Origin: Hirsutella rhossiliensis
Lineage: Eukaryota > Ascomycota > Sordariomycetes > Hypocreales > Ophiocordycipitaceae
Length of the DNA: 64,000 nt
Reading direction: 5' to 3'
Assembly (NCBI RefSeq): GCF_020360975.1
Contig: NW_025408688.1
Location: 558,001 to 622,000 of the forward strand
The position numbers and the translations under genes were made by a program. The notes under the pieces were generated by a model. The model was not told the DNA's origin. It did not search any database and saw nothing but the letters and a program-made list of their open reading frames with translations. Of the stretch, positions 54,948-64,000 are shown in pieces (positions within the stretch are counted from its first letter, which is position 1; the number at the start of each line of letters is the position of its first letter).

Positions 54948-55485
54948 CCGGTCGATGTGGCGGCAGCTTCATTGCCTCTTCTGGTGAGAATAGGTCGCGG
55001 AATTCTTTCAGCACTTCTGCCGGGACCTTCTCGCTCGGATCGACTGGCGGCTTCGGCTGAAGCGCCCTCTCTATATCCGACAAACTGATTGCATGAATCG
55101 AGATCGCGTTGCACTTCTTGCGTCTCTTTGAGCGTCGACACTCCGCCGTGAATACGGCTGCCGACACGAGTCTTGCGCTTCGAATCGCGCGTATCTTGGC
55201 GGGCTCTTCCTGCCCAATGAGGCGTATCGTCACACCTGCCCTCCCATGGTACATTCGCTGCTTGGCAGCATCGTACACGACGTGATTTCTCTCCATCCAA
55301 GGCCGGCCGAGGAACATGTCCTGGCCCAGGCTTGGGATCACGTATGCAAAGACACGTTCGTCAAATCCAGCTGTCTCGACCACAACAGCCACGACCCTGG
55401 GGATATGACACTCTTCGCTGACTCTGAGAATCCCCAATTTCTCGTGGTTTCGAGTCGACGAAGGGTATCCGCAGCTTCCGAACAA
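54796..55485 (-). pseudogene. Gypsy 2 protease end and RT lead-in
   Basis: A 229-codon frame. ECHIPRVVAVVVETAGFDERV, PSLGQDMFLGRPWMERNHVVYD (end of the retropepsin fold), then a linker to [16 protein letters not shown], the start of RT. It ends at 54796 where the RT frame has shifted. Confidence 0.8.
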
Positions 55486-56767
55486 GGGCTTCGTCGATCA
55501 CGGCATAGCAGTCACATCCACAGTCGACAAGGGCGCGTATTCGATAGCCTCGGTTTACCCGCGCGTTGACTAATACAGTCCGACTATTCATTCGTGGCTT
55601 GAACGCTTCCCAGTCCCGGATGTCTGCCTTTGCAGGCCCCGGCGCCCGCTTTCGCCCGGGGCTAGTCTTTCCCGCCGACTCGTCCTCACTGGATGCTGCG
55701 GTTGATTCCGAATCATCTGCGGCATCGGGCTTCTTCATGCGCGCAGCTTTAGGTCGCTGTTGCTTCCCTTCGCCAGGAAAGACCACCTGGGCTGGGCAGT
55801 CCACGATAAGATGATCCGTCCGACCACAGCGATAGCAGCGGCGCTCATCCTTCGGCTTCTTATCGACATGTCGACGACCCTTCGACTCGTGGCCAATACG
55901 GTTGATGTCCGTCATCTTAACATCTCCGTCGGGGTCCTCCGGTTCCTCCTTGGGTCGTTGCCTTGGTAGCTGTTGAGGCGTCCGCTCAGTCGACGTCGGC
56001 TGCCTACCGGGTTTCAGTCTCTCCAATCTGCCCGCAATTTCCTGAACTCTCGCAAGCCATCCCTGGTAGTCGTCGGGTAGGACGGCTGTGACCAAACTCT
56101 CTTGGAGCCGTGCATTTATTGCGTTCTCTAGAAATACGATCTTTGCACTGTCCGGCCAGTCTGCTCCCCCGGCTTCAGCTAATGCCTGTTCGAATCGGGA
56201 AGGAAGGACGCGAGAGGTTGGTCTTCGCGCTGCCGCATAGTTCTCAGCGTGGCAGCAGCGCGGGATTGGATGTTGCTGTCCTGGTAGGTTCGGTCGAGGT
56301 ATCGCATGAACTCTTGGGGTCGTAGCTACCCCAGGGCCTCCCGCGGCGTAAAAGGTAGCGACCACTTGCTGTGGTCGCTCGTCCAAACATGAGTTGATGA
56401 GGTACCAAAGTTCGCGATTTCCACTGTAGTAGTGTGCATCAAGGTCCAGCTTGTCTCGCATCTGCCTGGCCCAGGCGGAGTAGCTCTTCCGTGAGCCGTC
56501 ATACTTGGGTGGGTTGGGCAACGGTTTCCGCATTCCAGTACCGCAGGTTTTGGGGAGGGGCGTGCCCAAGCCAGGCGTGCTCTCGCCCATTCCTCGTGCC
56601 ACTGGCGGCGATTGCAAGTCGGCGCTCTGCGGCTGCGCTCGCCCGAGTTGCTCCATCAGCAAGGAAAGTTGGTCCTGTAGAGGGCTGAGAGTCGCATTGA
56701 CCGCTTCTTGAATGCGTTGGTCAATCCATTGCTGCTGGAGACTTGGGCTCTCACTCTGCTGGTCCAT
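55361..56767 (-). pseudogene. Gypsy 2 Gag and protease start
   Basis: ATG 56767 gives MDQQSESPSLQQQWIDQRI, close to the right (5') LTR. The capsid part includes KYDGSRKSYSAWARQMRDKLDLDAH. The zinc knuckle CYRCGRTDHLIVDC lies at about 55800-55840. The protease active site reads ALVDCGCDCYAVID, a D-C-G in place of the usual D-S/T-G, so activity is doubtful. One frame slip near 56270-56330 may affect the capsid. Confidence 0.85.
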
Positions 56768-56815
56768 CCTGACGAGCAGTCTGCAGCTTGCGGTATTTAG
56801 AAGGAGCTCTAGATA

Positions 56816-57051
56816 TGTGAAAGGCTGGCCCGGAGTTTATTCAACAAGCAGGTGCCTAGGTGTTGTCTATCTAGAGCTAAGGAGGAAAAGAAGCTGAACT
56901 CGAGGCGTAGCTTCGAGTGCGAGCTTATATTGCCCTTCTCGGAATGTTCTCGCAGCTTCTGGGTCCGCGGAGCGGGGCCGGTGTTGCCACCGGAGCACGA
57001 CCCACCGGACCCGGTACAACCGGGTCCACCAGCCGGGCACAGCCCGTGACA
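56816..57051 (-). repeat. 5' LTR of gypsy 2 (right copy)
   Basis: 236 bp, the same ends as the left copy. It lies just upstream (in minus-strand sense) of the Gag start at 56767. The right target repeat CCCGG follows at 57052-57056. Confidence 0.9.
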
Positions 57052-57056
57052 CCCGG

Positions 57057-57468
57057 TAGCACTTAGGCGCTCATCATAGCTGATTCCGACCATCGTGCAA
57101 GATAGCTCGCACGGTGCCTATCGCCACACGCACACATCACTCAGGGGATACAAACCCTGCCGCTTTTGTCTGCTTGCTTACGCCAATCGTTCTATCCCTC
57201 CTTGCTGCCCATTTCCCAACACCAAAGGCTTTCCGAATAAGATATATAGACTTTCCTAGAGGATCCTGTACGCACAGGAGGGGTGCCAGTCAGCAAGACA
57301 AGTGCAGGATGAATGGTCGAGGCAAGGACTTATACGCCGTTATTACACTTACACTTACGAGGATTTACGCCGGGAGCCCAGTAGCACCGCAAGTAGGCGG
57401 GGCCGGAGAGGGCAGCGCAAGCGAGGAAGACAAGAGGTCCGCGGGGGCCTCGGTAGACCGGTGTCGCG
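57057..57468. other. Flank between gypsy 2 and the repeat-bearing frame
   Basis: No gene is recognised. A short open frame at 57114-57482 lacks recognisable content. GC content rises from about 57370 into the H3-associated DNA. Confidence 0.45.
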
Positions 57469-58092
57469 ATGAAGCCAGCTAACGGGAGGGTCCAGTCCGG
57501 AGCGGGTGACAGGGCAAGCCCGGCGCCAGAAGCCCGAGTCGCGCCGCGGGATATCCAGCCTCAGCCGACACCGAGTGCGGCGGCAACTTGGCTGCCGCCT
57601 ACACCGAGGGCGGCGGGGCACTGGCTGCCGCTGGGCGGGCCCAGCGCCGTCTCGGCCTCAGGGAAAGGCCAGCGCGCACCGAGAGAAATCCGGTCTCTGC
57701 CGACGGCGAAGACCGCCGGGCCCTCGCCGCCGCAGACGAGAAGTTCGGACGCTCCACGGGACATTCGGCCCCAGCCGACATGGAGGGCCGCCGGTCCTTC
57801 ACTGCCGTCGAACGGGATAGGTTTGGCTGCAGCCTCGGCCGGAAGCAAGGGGGCTCCGCAGGATACCTGGCCCCAGCCGACATGGAGGGCCGCCGGGCCT
57901 TCGCCGCCGTCGAGCGGGACCAGCCCGGCCGTAGTCTCGGCCGGAAGCCAGCACGTGCCGCGAGCCATCCAGTCTCGGCCGGCTAGCAGGGGCGAGGCCC
58001 CCGCCACAACTCCCCCCGCAGCCGGGCCGCTTGTTAGCGGCAGAGATAGCGCACTGGCAGGTACGGTCGTAGAGCGAGGTGAAGGCGTGTGA
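57469..58092 (+). CDS. Ala/Pro-rich repeat protein, unknown
   Basis: A 207-codon frame from ATG 57469. Five units begin (A/V)P(R/Q)(D/E/A)(I/T).(P/S).P(T/A), and the best two are exactly 34 residues long. The DNA repeats with a 102-bp period. It has no signal peptide and no known domain. It lies 125 bp upstream of the first H3 ATG and may be the 5' leader or an N-terminal extension of the Helitron, as in H2, which carries a Pro-rich repeat at the same place. A real separate protein is possible but unsupported. Confidence 0.35.
   Translation: MKPANGRVQSGAGDRASPAPEARVAPRDIQPQPTPSAAATWLPPTPRAAGHWLPLGGPSAVSASGKGQRAPREIRSLPTAKTAGPSPPQTRSSDAPRDIRPQPTWRAAGPSLPSNGIGLAAASAGSKGAPQDTWPQPTWRAAGPSPPSSGTSPAVVSAGSQHVPRAIQSRPASRGEAPATTPPAAGPLVSGRDSALAGTVVERGEGV
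57678..57985 (+). repeat. 102-bp tandem repeat, about three copies
   Basis: ATGGAGGGCCGCCGG occurs at 57780 and 57882, 102 bp apart, each followed by similar sequence (CTTC.C.GCCGTCGA.CGGGA). Weaker units flank them on both sides. In frame it encodes 34-residue units. Confidence 0.75.
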
Positions 58093-58216
58093 CGGTGATA
58101 GCTAACCGGACGCAGGTAGAGCGGCGATAAGACGCCAGGCGAGAGAAAAGCAGAAGAGGAAACGCCATCTTAGTAGTGGGCAGGCCGGGCGGAAACGCGC
58201 CAGGGTGGGTGAAAAG

Positions 58217-59918
58217 ATGCCGAGACGAAGGGAGCTGCAGGCCGAGGACCTGGCCAGCGCGCTGCGGCACCTCGACGAGGAGTTCGAGGCGGGCGAGAGG
58301 CTGGCCAACGAGCAGACGTGGTGCGCGCCGGTGCCGCGCGAGAGGCAGGTGAGGACGGTGCGGAGGTTCTACCGGGCGTTCCACGACGCAGGCACGCTGC
58401 CGATCGCGACCTGCACGCTATGCTACCAGAAGCGAGCCAAGGGGGAGCTGAGGGAGATGGCGTGGGAGGGGTGGTCGCGGAGCAGCGTTGCGGGGGGCGG
58501 GCGGTCCCGGTTCGGATGCCGAAGCTGCTTCCCGGAGGGCAGGCCGGTGCCGGTCTGCGTAGAGTGCGCGCGATGGGCCGGGCGCGAGGGGGGCGTCGCC
58601 GGCCATGCACCTCCACGGGCGGCTCGGCTGCGAGCACGCGTACCCCGACGAGCTGAAGGACCTCACGCCGCTCGAGGAGAAGCTCATCTCACTCAACTCG
58701 TGCTACGGCTTCGTGACGAAGTACAGCATCCCGGGCGGTCAGAGGCAGAGCGTGAGGTACCCGAGGCACGTCAAGGGCCACATTACCGTGTTCCCAAACG
58801 ATGTGCAGGGCCTAGCCGCTAAGGTGCTGCCGCACCCGCTGCTCCGGGTCATGGACGAGATCCACGTCTCGTGGCAGGGTGCCGAGAGGCCCGGGCCGCG
58901 CGACCTATCGGGCCTGCTGTCGGTAAGGCGGTCGGCGGTGGAGAGGGCGCTAGCCTGGCTCAAGGAGAACAATCCGCTCTACGGCGAGGTCGACATCGAC
59001 GCGGCGGAGATGGCCAGCTGGGGGGCGCCGCCGCACGGGGTGCCGCCAGTGGTGTGCGAGCGGCTAGAGCGAAGCGAGCCGTCGGCGCGGGAGAGGACGC
59101 GGACGGCGCAGGTGGTGCCGCCGTCGGAGCGGGCCATGGACGACGAGGGTGCGGTCGAGATCGAGGAGGTCCTCACGATGCTGAGGCAAGGGCGGGACCC
59201 CACCGAGGGGAGCAGTGACGTCGGGCTCACGTGCGAGGACGACGACGGGGACGGCGCTAGGCCCGAAGAGGACGGGGACGTAATCAACGAGGTGACGTCT
59301 TCCGGCATGTTCCCGTTGGACGGGGCGCCAGAGGTGGCCGATGCTGAGAAGATTCGCTTCGCCCGCGGTGCCGTCGGGCCCGAGGGAGCGCGCGCCGGCC
59401 CGAGGACGTGGGTAGGGACTGCGGCCCGAGAGGCGGAGGGCGATGGCGGCGACGTCGAGCCGTACATACAGGTGCGGCGCGGCGAGGATTTCGCCGACTC
59501 GGCGGACGCCTCCTTCTTCGCAAAGGCCTTTCCGACCCTGTTCCCCTTTGGCTTAGGCGGGCCGAGGCTCGCCGACGAGGACGCCACTGGGGAGAGCGCG
59601 GGCCCTAGCGTCGGGAACCAGGGCACGCAGGCGGAGCGGGTCGCGGAGGGCCTTATGTCGACGCGGAACATGAAGCTCCAAGCATGGGCCGACGTCGTGC
59701 TGCGGCGCCACGGCGGCCGGTTCGCGACGCACCCTATCTTCGCCTTCCTCGTCTTTAACATGGGCGTACGGTCTAGGAACCGCCAGGCCAGCATGCTAGG
59801 CGTCACGAGGAAGAACTTCGCAAGGGTCGAGGGCCTGTTAAAGTCGTTAACGGCGCAGAGGCTCGAGGCGGCGAGGGTCGAGCTCGAGGCCACGGGCATG
59901 ACTAGCACGACGGGGTAA
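58217..59918 (+). pseudogene. Helitron H3 N-terminal part
   Basis: ATG 58217 gives MPRRRELQAEDLASALRHLD, then ANEQTWCAPVPRERQVRTVRRFYRAF and CTLCYQKRAKGEL with later Cys pairs. A frame change near 58600 leads to CEHAYPDELKDLTPLEEKLISL, HVKGHITVFPNDVQGLA and VLPHPLLRVMDEIHVSW, the DUF6570-like domain. SGMFPLDG follows at about 59304, then ADVVLRRHGGRFATHPIFAFLVFN. The frame ends at 59918, one slip before the Rep start. Confidence 0.83.
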
Positions 59919-59941
59919 AGGAGCTCCTCCGGTCCCTCTCC

Positions 59942-61711
59942 GTGTTCGGTTACCGGCAGCCGATGTCGAGGGAGAGCCGGCTTAGTATGCGGAAGAAGAT
60001 ACTATCCCTCATCATAAGGCACGGGGTGCCGGCCATCTGGTTCACGCTGAACCCGAACGACATTACAAACCTGGTAAAGTTGCGGCTAGCGGCACACCGC
60101 GGCCGCGACCCGGACGAGGCCGAGGCCTTCCTACGAGACCTAGGGACCGCGTATAAGCGGACGCGGCTGGCCATATCGGACCCGATGAGCTCGGCCGTCT
60201 TCTTCCACCGGGAGATGACGCTCTTCTTCGAGCACTACGTCAACGTCGAGGAGGAGTCGGTGTTCGGGCACGTCAGCGCGTACTACGGCGCGGTTGAGAC
60301 GAACGAGCGAGGCGCTCTCCACATCCACGGGCTCCTCTGGCTAAGGGGCAATGCTGGCCTCGGCGAGGCGCTCGCCGGCCCCGATACGGATGAGCAGGCG
60401 GCGTACCGGGATCGCATCGTCCGCTACGTAGACAGCGTCTTCTCCGAGGTAAGGCGGCCGCCTTAAGACGCCCCCCCCCAAACCCCTAAGCCCCTATCCG
60501 AGGCAGGCCGAAGGGCCCGAGCTAAACCGAGGCGGCAGGAGCTAGACGCAGAAGGTTACTGCGCCGTGCAAGCGGAGCGGTCGGCCACGGCGGACATATC
60601 GTCGCGGCTCGACGACGTCGCGCGCTTCACGGACACCTTCGACGAGGAGGCCAACTTCTGCGCCGGCGCGACGCAGATCCACACGCATAGCGCGACCTGC
60701 GTAAAATACTCGCTCGGCGCGGGGCGCGGAAGGGGGACCTCTGCCGGTTCAAGGCGCCGTGGAGGCTGGTGGAGAGGACGGCGCTGACGGCGGACGGGGT
60801 GCTCGAGATCCGGCGGACGCATAGCATGGTGAACCGGTGGAACCGGGCGATGGCAGTAAGGCTACGGCACAACCACGACATCTCGTTCATCGCGACGCAG
60901 CGCAAGACCATGGCCCTAATCTACTACATTACCAACTATGCGACGAAGGTAGAGGACCCCGTGTGGAAGCGTGTGGCCGCCGCGGCCGAGTTCCTTCCCG
61001 CGCTAGAGCCGACGGGAGAGGGCAACGGAAGTGGCGCCGACCGCGACGCCGACCGCGACGCCGGTCGAGGGAGCGGGGCCGAAGGGGTGGCGACGGCGGC
61101 GGACCCCATAGGCCATAGGGGGGAACAAGACGAGAACATTCCTGCTCAAGGCGGCGAACCGAGTATTTACGGAGCGGCCGCTGTCGCAGGTCGAGGTGAT
61201 TGCGCACCTCCTAGGGTACCCGGCAGAATTTAGCAGCGGCTCGGCGTGGGCGTACGTAAACGCGAACCAGCTCTACTGGGCCGTCTTCCGCCGGTGGCGG
61301 CACCTCCGACGGGCGAGCGGCGCGGAGGCGACGGGCGACGCGCCGGACGAGACGGTCGTCGTCGAGGAGGCCGGCCCGAGGATCCCCCTCGTTGAGGCCT
61401 ACCGGCATAGGGGCGAGCTCCTACGGGGCCTCTGCCTTTATGACTACGCATCGCTCGTAAGGCTAAAGCGAAACGGCCGCGGTGCCGACGGTGGGACGGG
61501 CTGGGGCGAGGTACCCTTCGCGGAGAGCTGGGCGTCGGGGAAGGGCTGGGTGCAGGCGCTTAGGCGGCCGGGTAGCGGGCGACCGTATGCCTCGACGGAT
61601 ACCTCAGCAAGGAGTTTAGCGAGGGAGACGACGAGTCGTGCCACCGAAGGTGCGCACCATAAGACGGGGAGCGCCCAAGGGGAAGGCAGCGCGGCTAGGG
61701 GCATCGGCTAA
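59942..61711 (+). pseudogene. Helitron H3 Rep domain
   Basis: SMRKKILSLIIRHGVPAIWFTLNPNDITNLVKL opens the domain. MSSAVFFHREMTLFFEHY and ERGALHIHGLLW give the HUH site at about 60299-60340. A probable intron at 60449-60502 (GTAAGG, CCTAAG, CCGAG) joins DSVFSE to AGRRARAKPRRQ, where H2 is continuous. TQIHTHSATCVKYS follows. After a slip near 60730, LIYYITNYATKVEDPVW carries the tyrosine region. Another slip near 61130 leads to YPAEFSSGSAWAYVNANQLYWAVFRRW and LCLYDYASLVRL. The end at 61711 is in a degraded frame. Confidence 0.85.
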
Positions 61712-61749
61712 CAGCGCCTAGGGCGGCGGTACAGCACCTGGCCCTATTC

Positions 61750-64000
61750 GTGCCGTGGGAGTCCTTCCTCGGCGAGGAGGCAGGCGACATCAACGACATC
61801 TGGGCGCGGGCGCGGGAGTCGCTGGCGCCGAGGGTCGCGCGGCTCGCAGACAACGTGCAGCTCCTCCGGCGGTCGGCGGAGGACGCGAAGCGCGACGCCA
61901 AGCAGTGGGCCGCCACGGCCGAGGAGGGCGGTATGACGGCGCCGCAGGCCGGCGACGAAGGCAGGGGGGTGGCCGAGGGGGGCGAGGAGGCGTACCGCGC
62001 CGGCGGGGCGGGCGACGCGGCCCGGCTCATCGACGTCGTCCGGAATGCCGCCGGCGCGGGACAAGTCACGGCGCAGTCAACAGAGCTGCTAGCGATGACG
62101 CAGCAGCTCTGCCGGTTCCAGCAGTCGGCGCTGGGGTCGGCGGCCGAGCTCGCGGCGACGGTAGTGGCGGAGGAGAGGGCAGGCAGGCGGGTGAACCTAC
62201 CGGGCTCGGAGCTCTCGGGGGCGGCGCTGCCACGGCAAGAAGAGGTGCGGGCCATCAAGTCGCAGCAGAGGAGCGCGGCGCGGGAGCGGGAGCGAGCCAT
62301 CCAGGGCATCCAGGGCGGTGGGGCGGCGGCGGGCGTCGGGGCCGACCGCGGCTCGGCTCTTCGCGGGGTGATGGGGGGCTTCGGCGAGGACGACATGGAC
62401 GTAACGGCGGCCGACGGCGACGTAGACGCTGGCACGGCGGCGGGGATGCGCGTGCGGCTCGGCCCGTCGAGCTCGTTCGTCGCCGCGGGCAGGAAGCTGG
62501 CGGGGCAGCTAACGCTCAACGAGAAGCAGGCCATCGCTCTCCTAATCGTATGCCGGCAGCTCGACCGAATCCGGCAGGGCGACGACGCAGGCGGCGATGG
62601 CGGCGGCCAGCTCTGCCTGTTAATCGGCGGCGAGGGCGGCACCGGCAAGTCGCGCGTCATCGAGGCGCTCGTCGAGCTGCTCGCCCGGAGGGACCTATCG
62701 AGCCGGCTGCTGGTGACGGCGACGTCGGGCACGGCGGCAGCACGGATCAACGGCATCACACTACACTCGGCCTGCGGCCTTACGGTCGGCCAGGGCGGCC
62801 AGGCGGGAGGGGCGACGAGGGACGTAGACGGCGTACGGCTGCCGGGCCAGGGCGAGCGCTTCGTCGACGGCCGGTCGCGGATGGACTGGCAGGAGAAGGA
62901 GGTGCTGGTGATCGACGAGGTCAGCATGCTCGGGGCGCGGACGCTGCACGCCGCCAACGAGCAGCTGTGCAGGCTGCGGGGGTCGGCGCGAGACTTCGGC
63001 GGCATCCCGGTGGTGATCTTCTGTGGCGACTTCCACCAGTTCCGGCCGGTGCAGGAGCGGTCGATCCTGCCGCCGAGCGCGGCGGTGGCGTGGGACGAGG
63101 ACGGGGCGTTCGCGGCCGAGCAGCGGCGGCAGCACGACAAGGCGCACGCGCTGTGGCGGCGGTTCACGACGGTCGTCATGCTGGACGAGCAGATGCGGGC
63201 CGCCGGCGACCCGGAGCTGCGGCGGCTGCTCGGGCGCATCCGCCGGGGGGGGAGCAGGACCGGTCGGACCTAGAGCTGCTCAACTCGAGGTGCCACCGGC
63301 CGGGCAGGCGGATCCCGTGGGAGACGGGCCTGACGGTGGTCACGCCTCTCAACCGCAACCGCTGGAACCTCAACCTAGAGGCGGCGCTCGCGTTCCGGGC
63401 GCGGCGCGGACGGCGGCGCGCATATTCCTGTCCGAGCACAAGTGGAGGGAGGGCCTGCCGACGGAGGAGGAGGCGGTGTTAATGCTGTGCCAGGGCGACG
63501 ACAGCGCGACGCCGGTGCCGGCCGTCTTCGTTTTCGTGCCGGGCATGCCAGTCGTCGTGAACCAGAACACGCACCAGGGGCTGAAGCTGGTGAACGGGGC
63601 CGGCTACACGGCGGTAGACGTCATCCCCGACCGGGCCTTCCCCGGCCACTGGGTCTCGGCCGAGCTGACGATGCACTTCGGGCCGCCGGCGGGCATCGTG
63701 CTGGCTTCGGAGACGACGAGGGACTTCCACTTCGTCGGGATGCCGGCCGGGACGATCCTGCTGACGCCCATCAGCGTCAAGATCACGGCGCAGCGGAAGC
63801 GGCCGTGGCAGCGCAACAACGTCAGCCGGAGGGGCCTGCCGTGCGCGGCGGCTTTCACCTGCACCGACTACAAGGTGCAGGGCGGGACGCTGGAGCGCGT
63901 GGCGCTGGAGCTGCGGGGGGCGAGGATGACGACGGTCGAGGGGAGGGCGGTGCCGTCGCCGTGCGACCCGTACAGCCTGTACGTGCAGTTGTCGCGGTGC
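61750..64000 (+). pseudogene. Helitron H3 PIF1-like helicase, partial at right edge
   Basis: The frame 61750-63273 begins PWESFLGEEAGDINDIWARARESL. TLNEKQAIALLIVCRQLDRI is followed by an intact Walker A GGEGGTGKSR at about 62629-62655, TATSGTAAARINGITLHSACGL, VLVIDEVSMLG, and VVIFCGDFHQFRPV. A slip near 63250 (after a G run) leads to DLELLNSRC and TPLNRNRWNLNLEAAL in a second frame. A third frame from about 63425 carries LSEHKWREGLPTEEEAVLMLCQGDD, VPGMPVVVNQNTHQGLKLVNGAG, and CTDYKVQGGTL, then LYVQLSRC at the last bases. Walker A is intact here, unlike H2. Confidence 0.88.

Larger units (their letters stand above)
51631..57051 (-). mobile_element. Ty3/gypsy LTR retrotransposon 2 with chromodomain, complete
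   Basis: LTRs at 51631-51863 (233 bp) and 56816-57051 (236 bp) begin TGTGAAAGG and end CGTGACA on the plus strand. The target repeat CCCGG is at 51626-51630 and 57052-57056. On the coding (minus) strand the polypurine tract GGGGACAAGGGG lies next to the left LTR. The LTRs differ by indels in G runs (2 bp) and one A, and I saw no substitution, so the insertion is young. The frame order is Gag, protease, RT, RNase H, integrase, chromodomain. Confidence 0.93.
58217..64000 (+). mobile_element. Helitron H3, GC-rich, runs off the right edge
   Basis: It has the same domain order and many of the same motifs as H2 (WC..VP, PHPLLR.M.EIHVSW, SGMFPLDG, ERGALHIHGLLW, LIYYITNYATK, VPWESF), but much higher GC and different indels. 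It is a related but diverged copy. The helicase continues beyond 64000. Confidence 0.88.

Noticed and set aside
57469..58092. A possible structural or cell-wall repeat protein
   Set aside because: There is no signal peptide or GPI-type end, and the position just upstream of H3 together with the similar H2 arrangement makes a Helitron-linked leader more likely. It is kept only as a low-confidence coding region.
58979..59908. A 309-codon minus-strand frame opposite the H3 N-terminal part
   Set aside because: It mirrors the plus-strand DUF6570-like region, has Ser/Pro-rich composition and no motif.
61695..63239. A 514-codon open frame on the minus strand
   Set aside because: It lies exactly opposite the H3 helicase, whose Walker A, Walker B and other motifs are on the plus strand. 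Very high GC removes stop codons from all frames. The translation is Ser/Pro/Arg-rich without domains.
61755..63482. A 575-codon plus-strand frame
   Set aside because: An Arg/Gly-rich shadow of the helicase in another frame, with open length due to GC content. Only its last part, after the slip near 63250, carries real helicase sequence.
1..64000. tRNA, rRNA and CRISPR arrays
   Set aside because: I looked for T-loop/A-box patterns, rRNA-like stretches and regularly spaced repeats. None was found beyond coding tandem repeats and microsatellites. By-eye reading can miss a tRNA, and tRNAscan would decide.

Overview
The window is a transposon-dense piece of a filamentous ascomycete genome. Short introns (about 50-80 bp, GT...CTAAC/CTGAC...AG) interrupt several genes. 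The gene families seen (FunK1 kinases, DUF7587 proteins, CHAT/TPR proteins, M43 secreted proteases, Tad-type LINEs, Cryptons, chromodomain Ty3/gypsy elements, fungal Helitrons) are typical of Pezizomycotina, probably Sordariomycetes. There is no rRNA, no CRISPR array, and no tRNA that I could recognise. Most sequence is mobile-element DNA at different stages of decay. A minority looks like host genes caught between elements, as in an accessory or repeat-rich chromosome compartment.

Layout. 1-2.57 kb: a decayed gene with one clear intron, of a fungal family I know only as hypothetical, then a pyrimidine-rich leader. 2.57-21.45 kb: a Helitron (H1) whose single Rep/helicase reading frame is split by three complete insertions of three different transposon classes. 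These are a Ty3/gypsy element (3347-9452, TSD GATAT), a hAT element (10514-14154, TSD TCGATCCA) and a Crypton (15551-18639, flanking GCTTA). Removing the three inserts gives one continuous frame of 1861 codons including a possible 75-bp intron. A 26-bp perfect hairpin lies 0.4 kb past the stop. 22.3-24.4 kb: a secreted M43-type metalloprotease gene ending in four exact 18-residue repeats, each closed by Arg-Arg. 24.7-29.6 kb: a truncated Ty1/copia element, hAT fragments including an inverted duplication, a LINE endonuclease fragment and a piece of a gypsy LTR.

29.9-38.3 kb: an 81-codon Tyr/Ser/Gly-rich host gene with a GC-AG intron, two Tad-type LINE ORF1 remnants in opposite orientations, and a FunK1 kinase gene with two in-frame TGA codons. 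39.3-45.6 kb: Helitron H2, with a Pro-rich 99-bp tandem repeat at its start, a Rep domain with HUH and Tyr motifs, and a PIF1-like helicase with a 1-nt loss in Walker A. 45.6-51.4 kb: the least transposon-like part. It holds a conserved hypothetical gene divergent from a 1020-residue CHAT-TPR gene, then a DUF7587/coiled-coil gene with a frameshift. 51.6-57.05 kb: a second, complete, minus-strand chromodomain gypsy element (TSD CCCGG). 57.4-64 kb: a GC-rich third Helitron (H3), related to H2, preceded by a 102-bp tandem repeat and running off the right edge.

The elements do not form a pathway together. What they record is the order of insertion, with H1 as the oldest resident and three later arrivals. 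The loci most likely to have a cellular role are the M43 protease with its repeat tail, the 81-residue gene, the divergent hypothetical/CHAT pair and, if functional, the DUF7587 gene.
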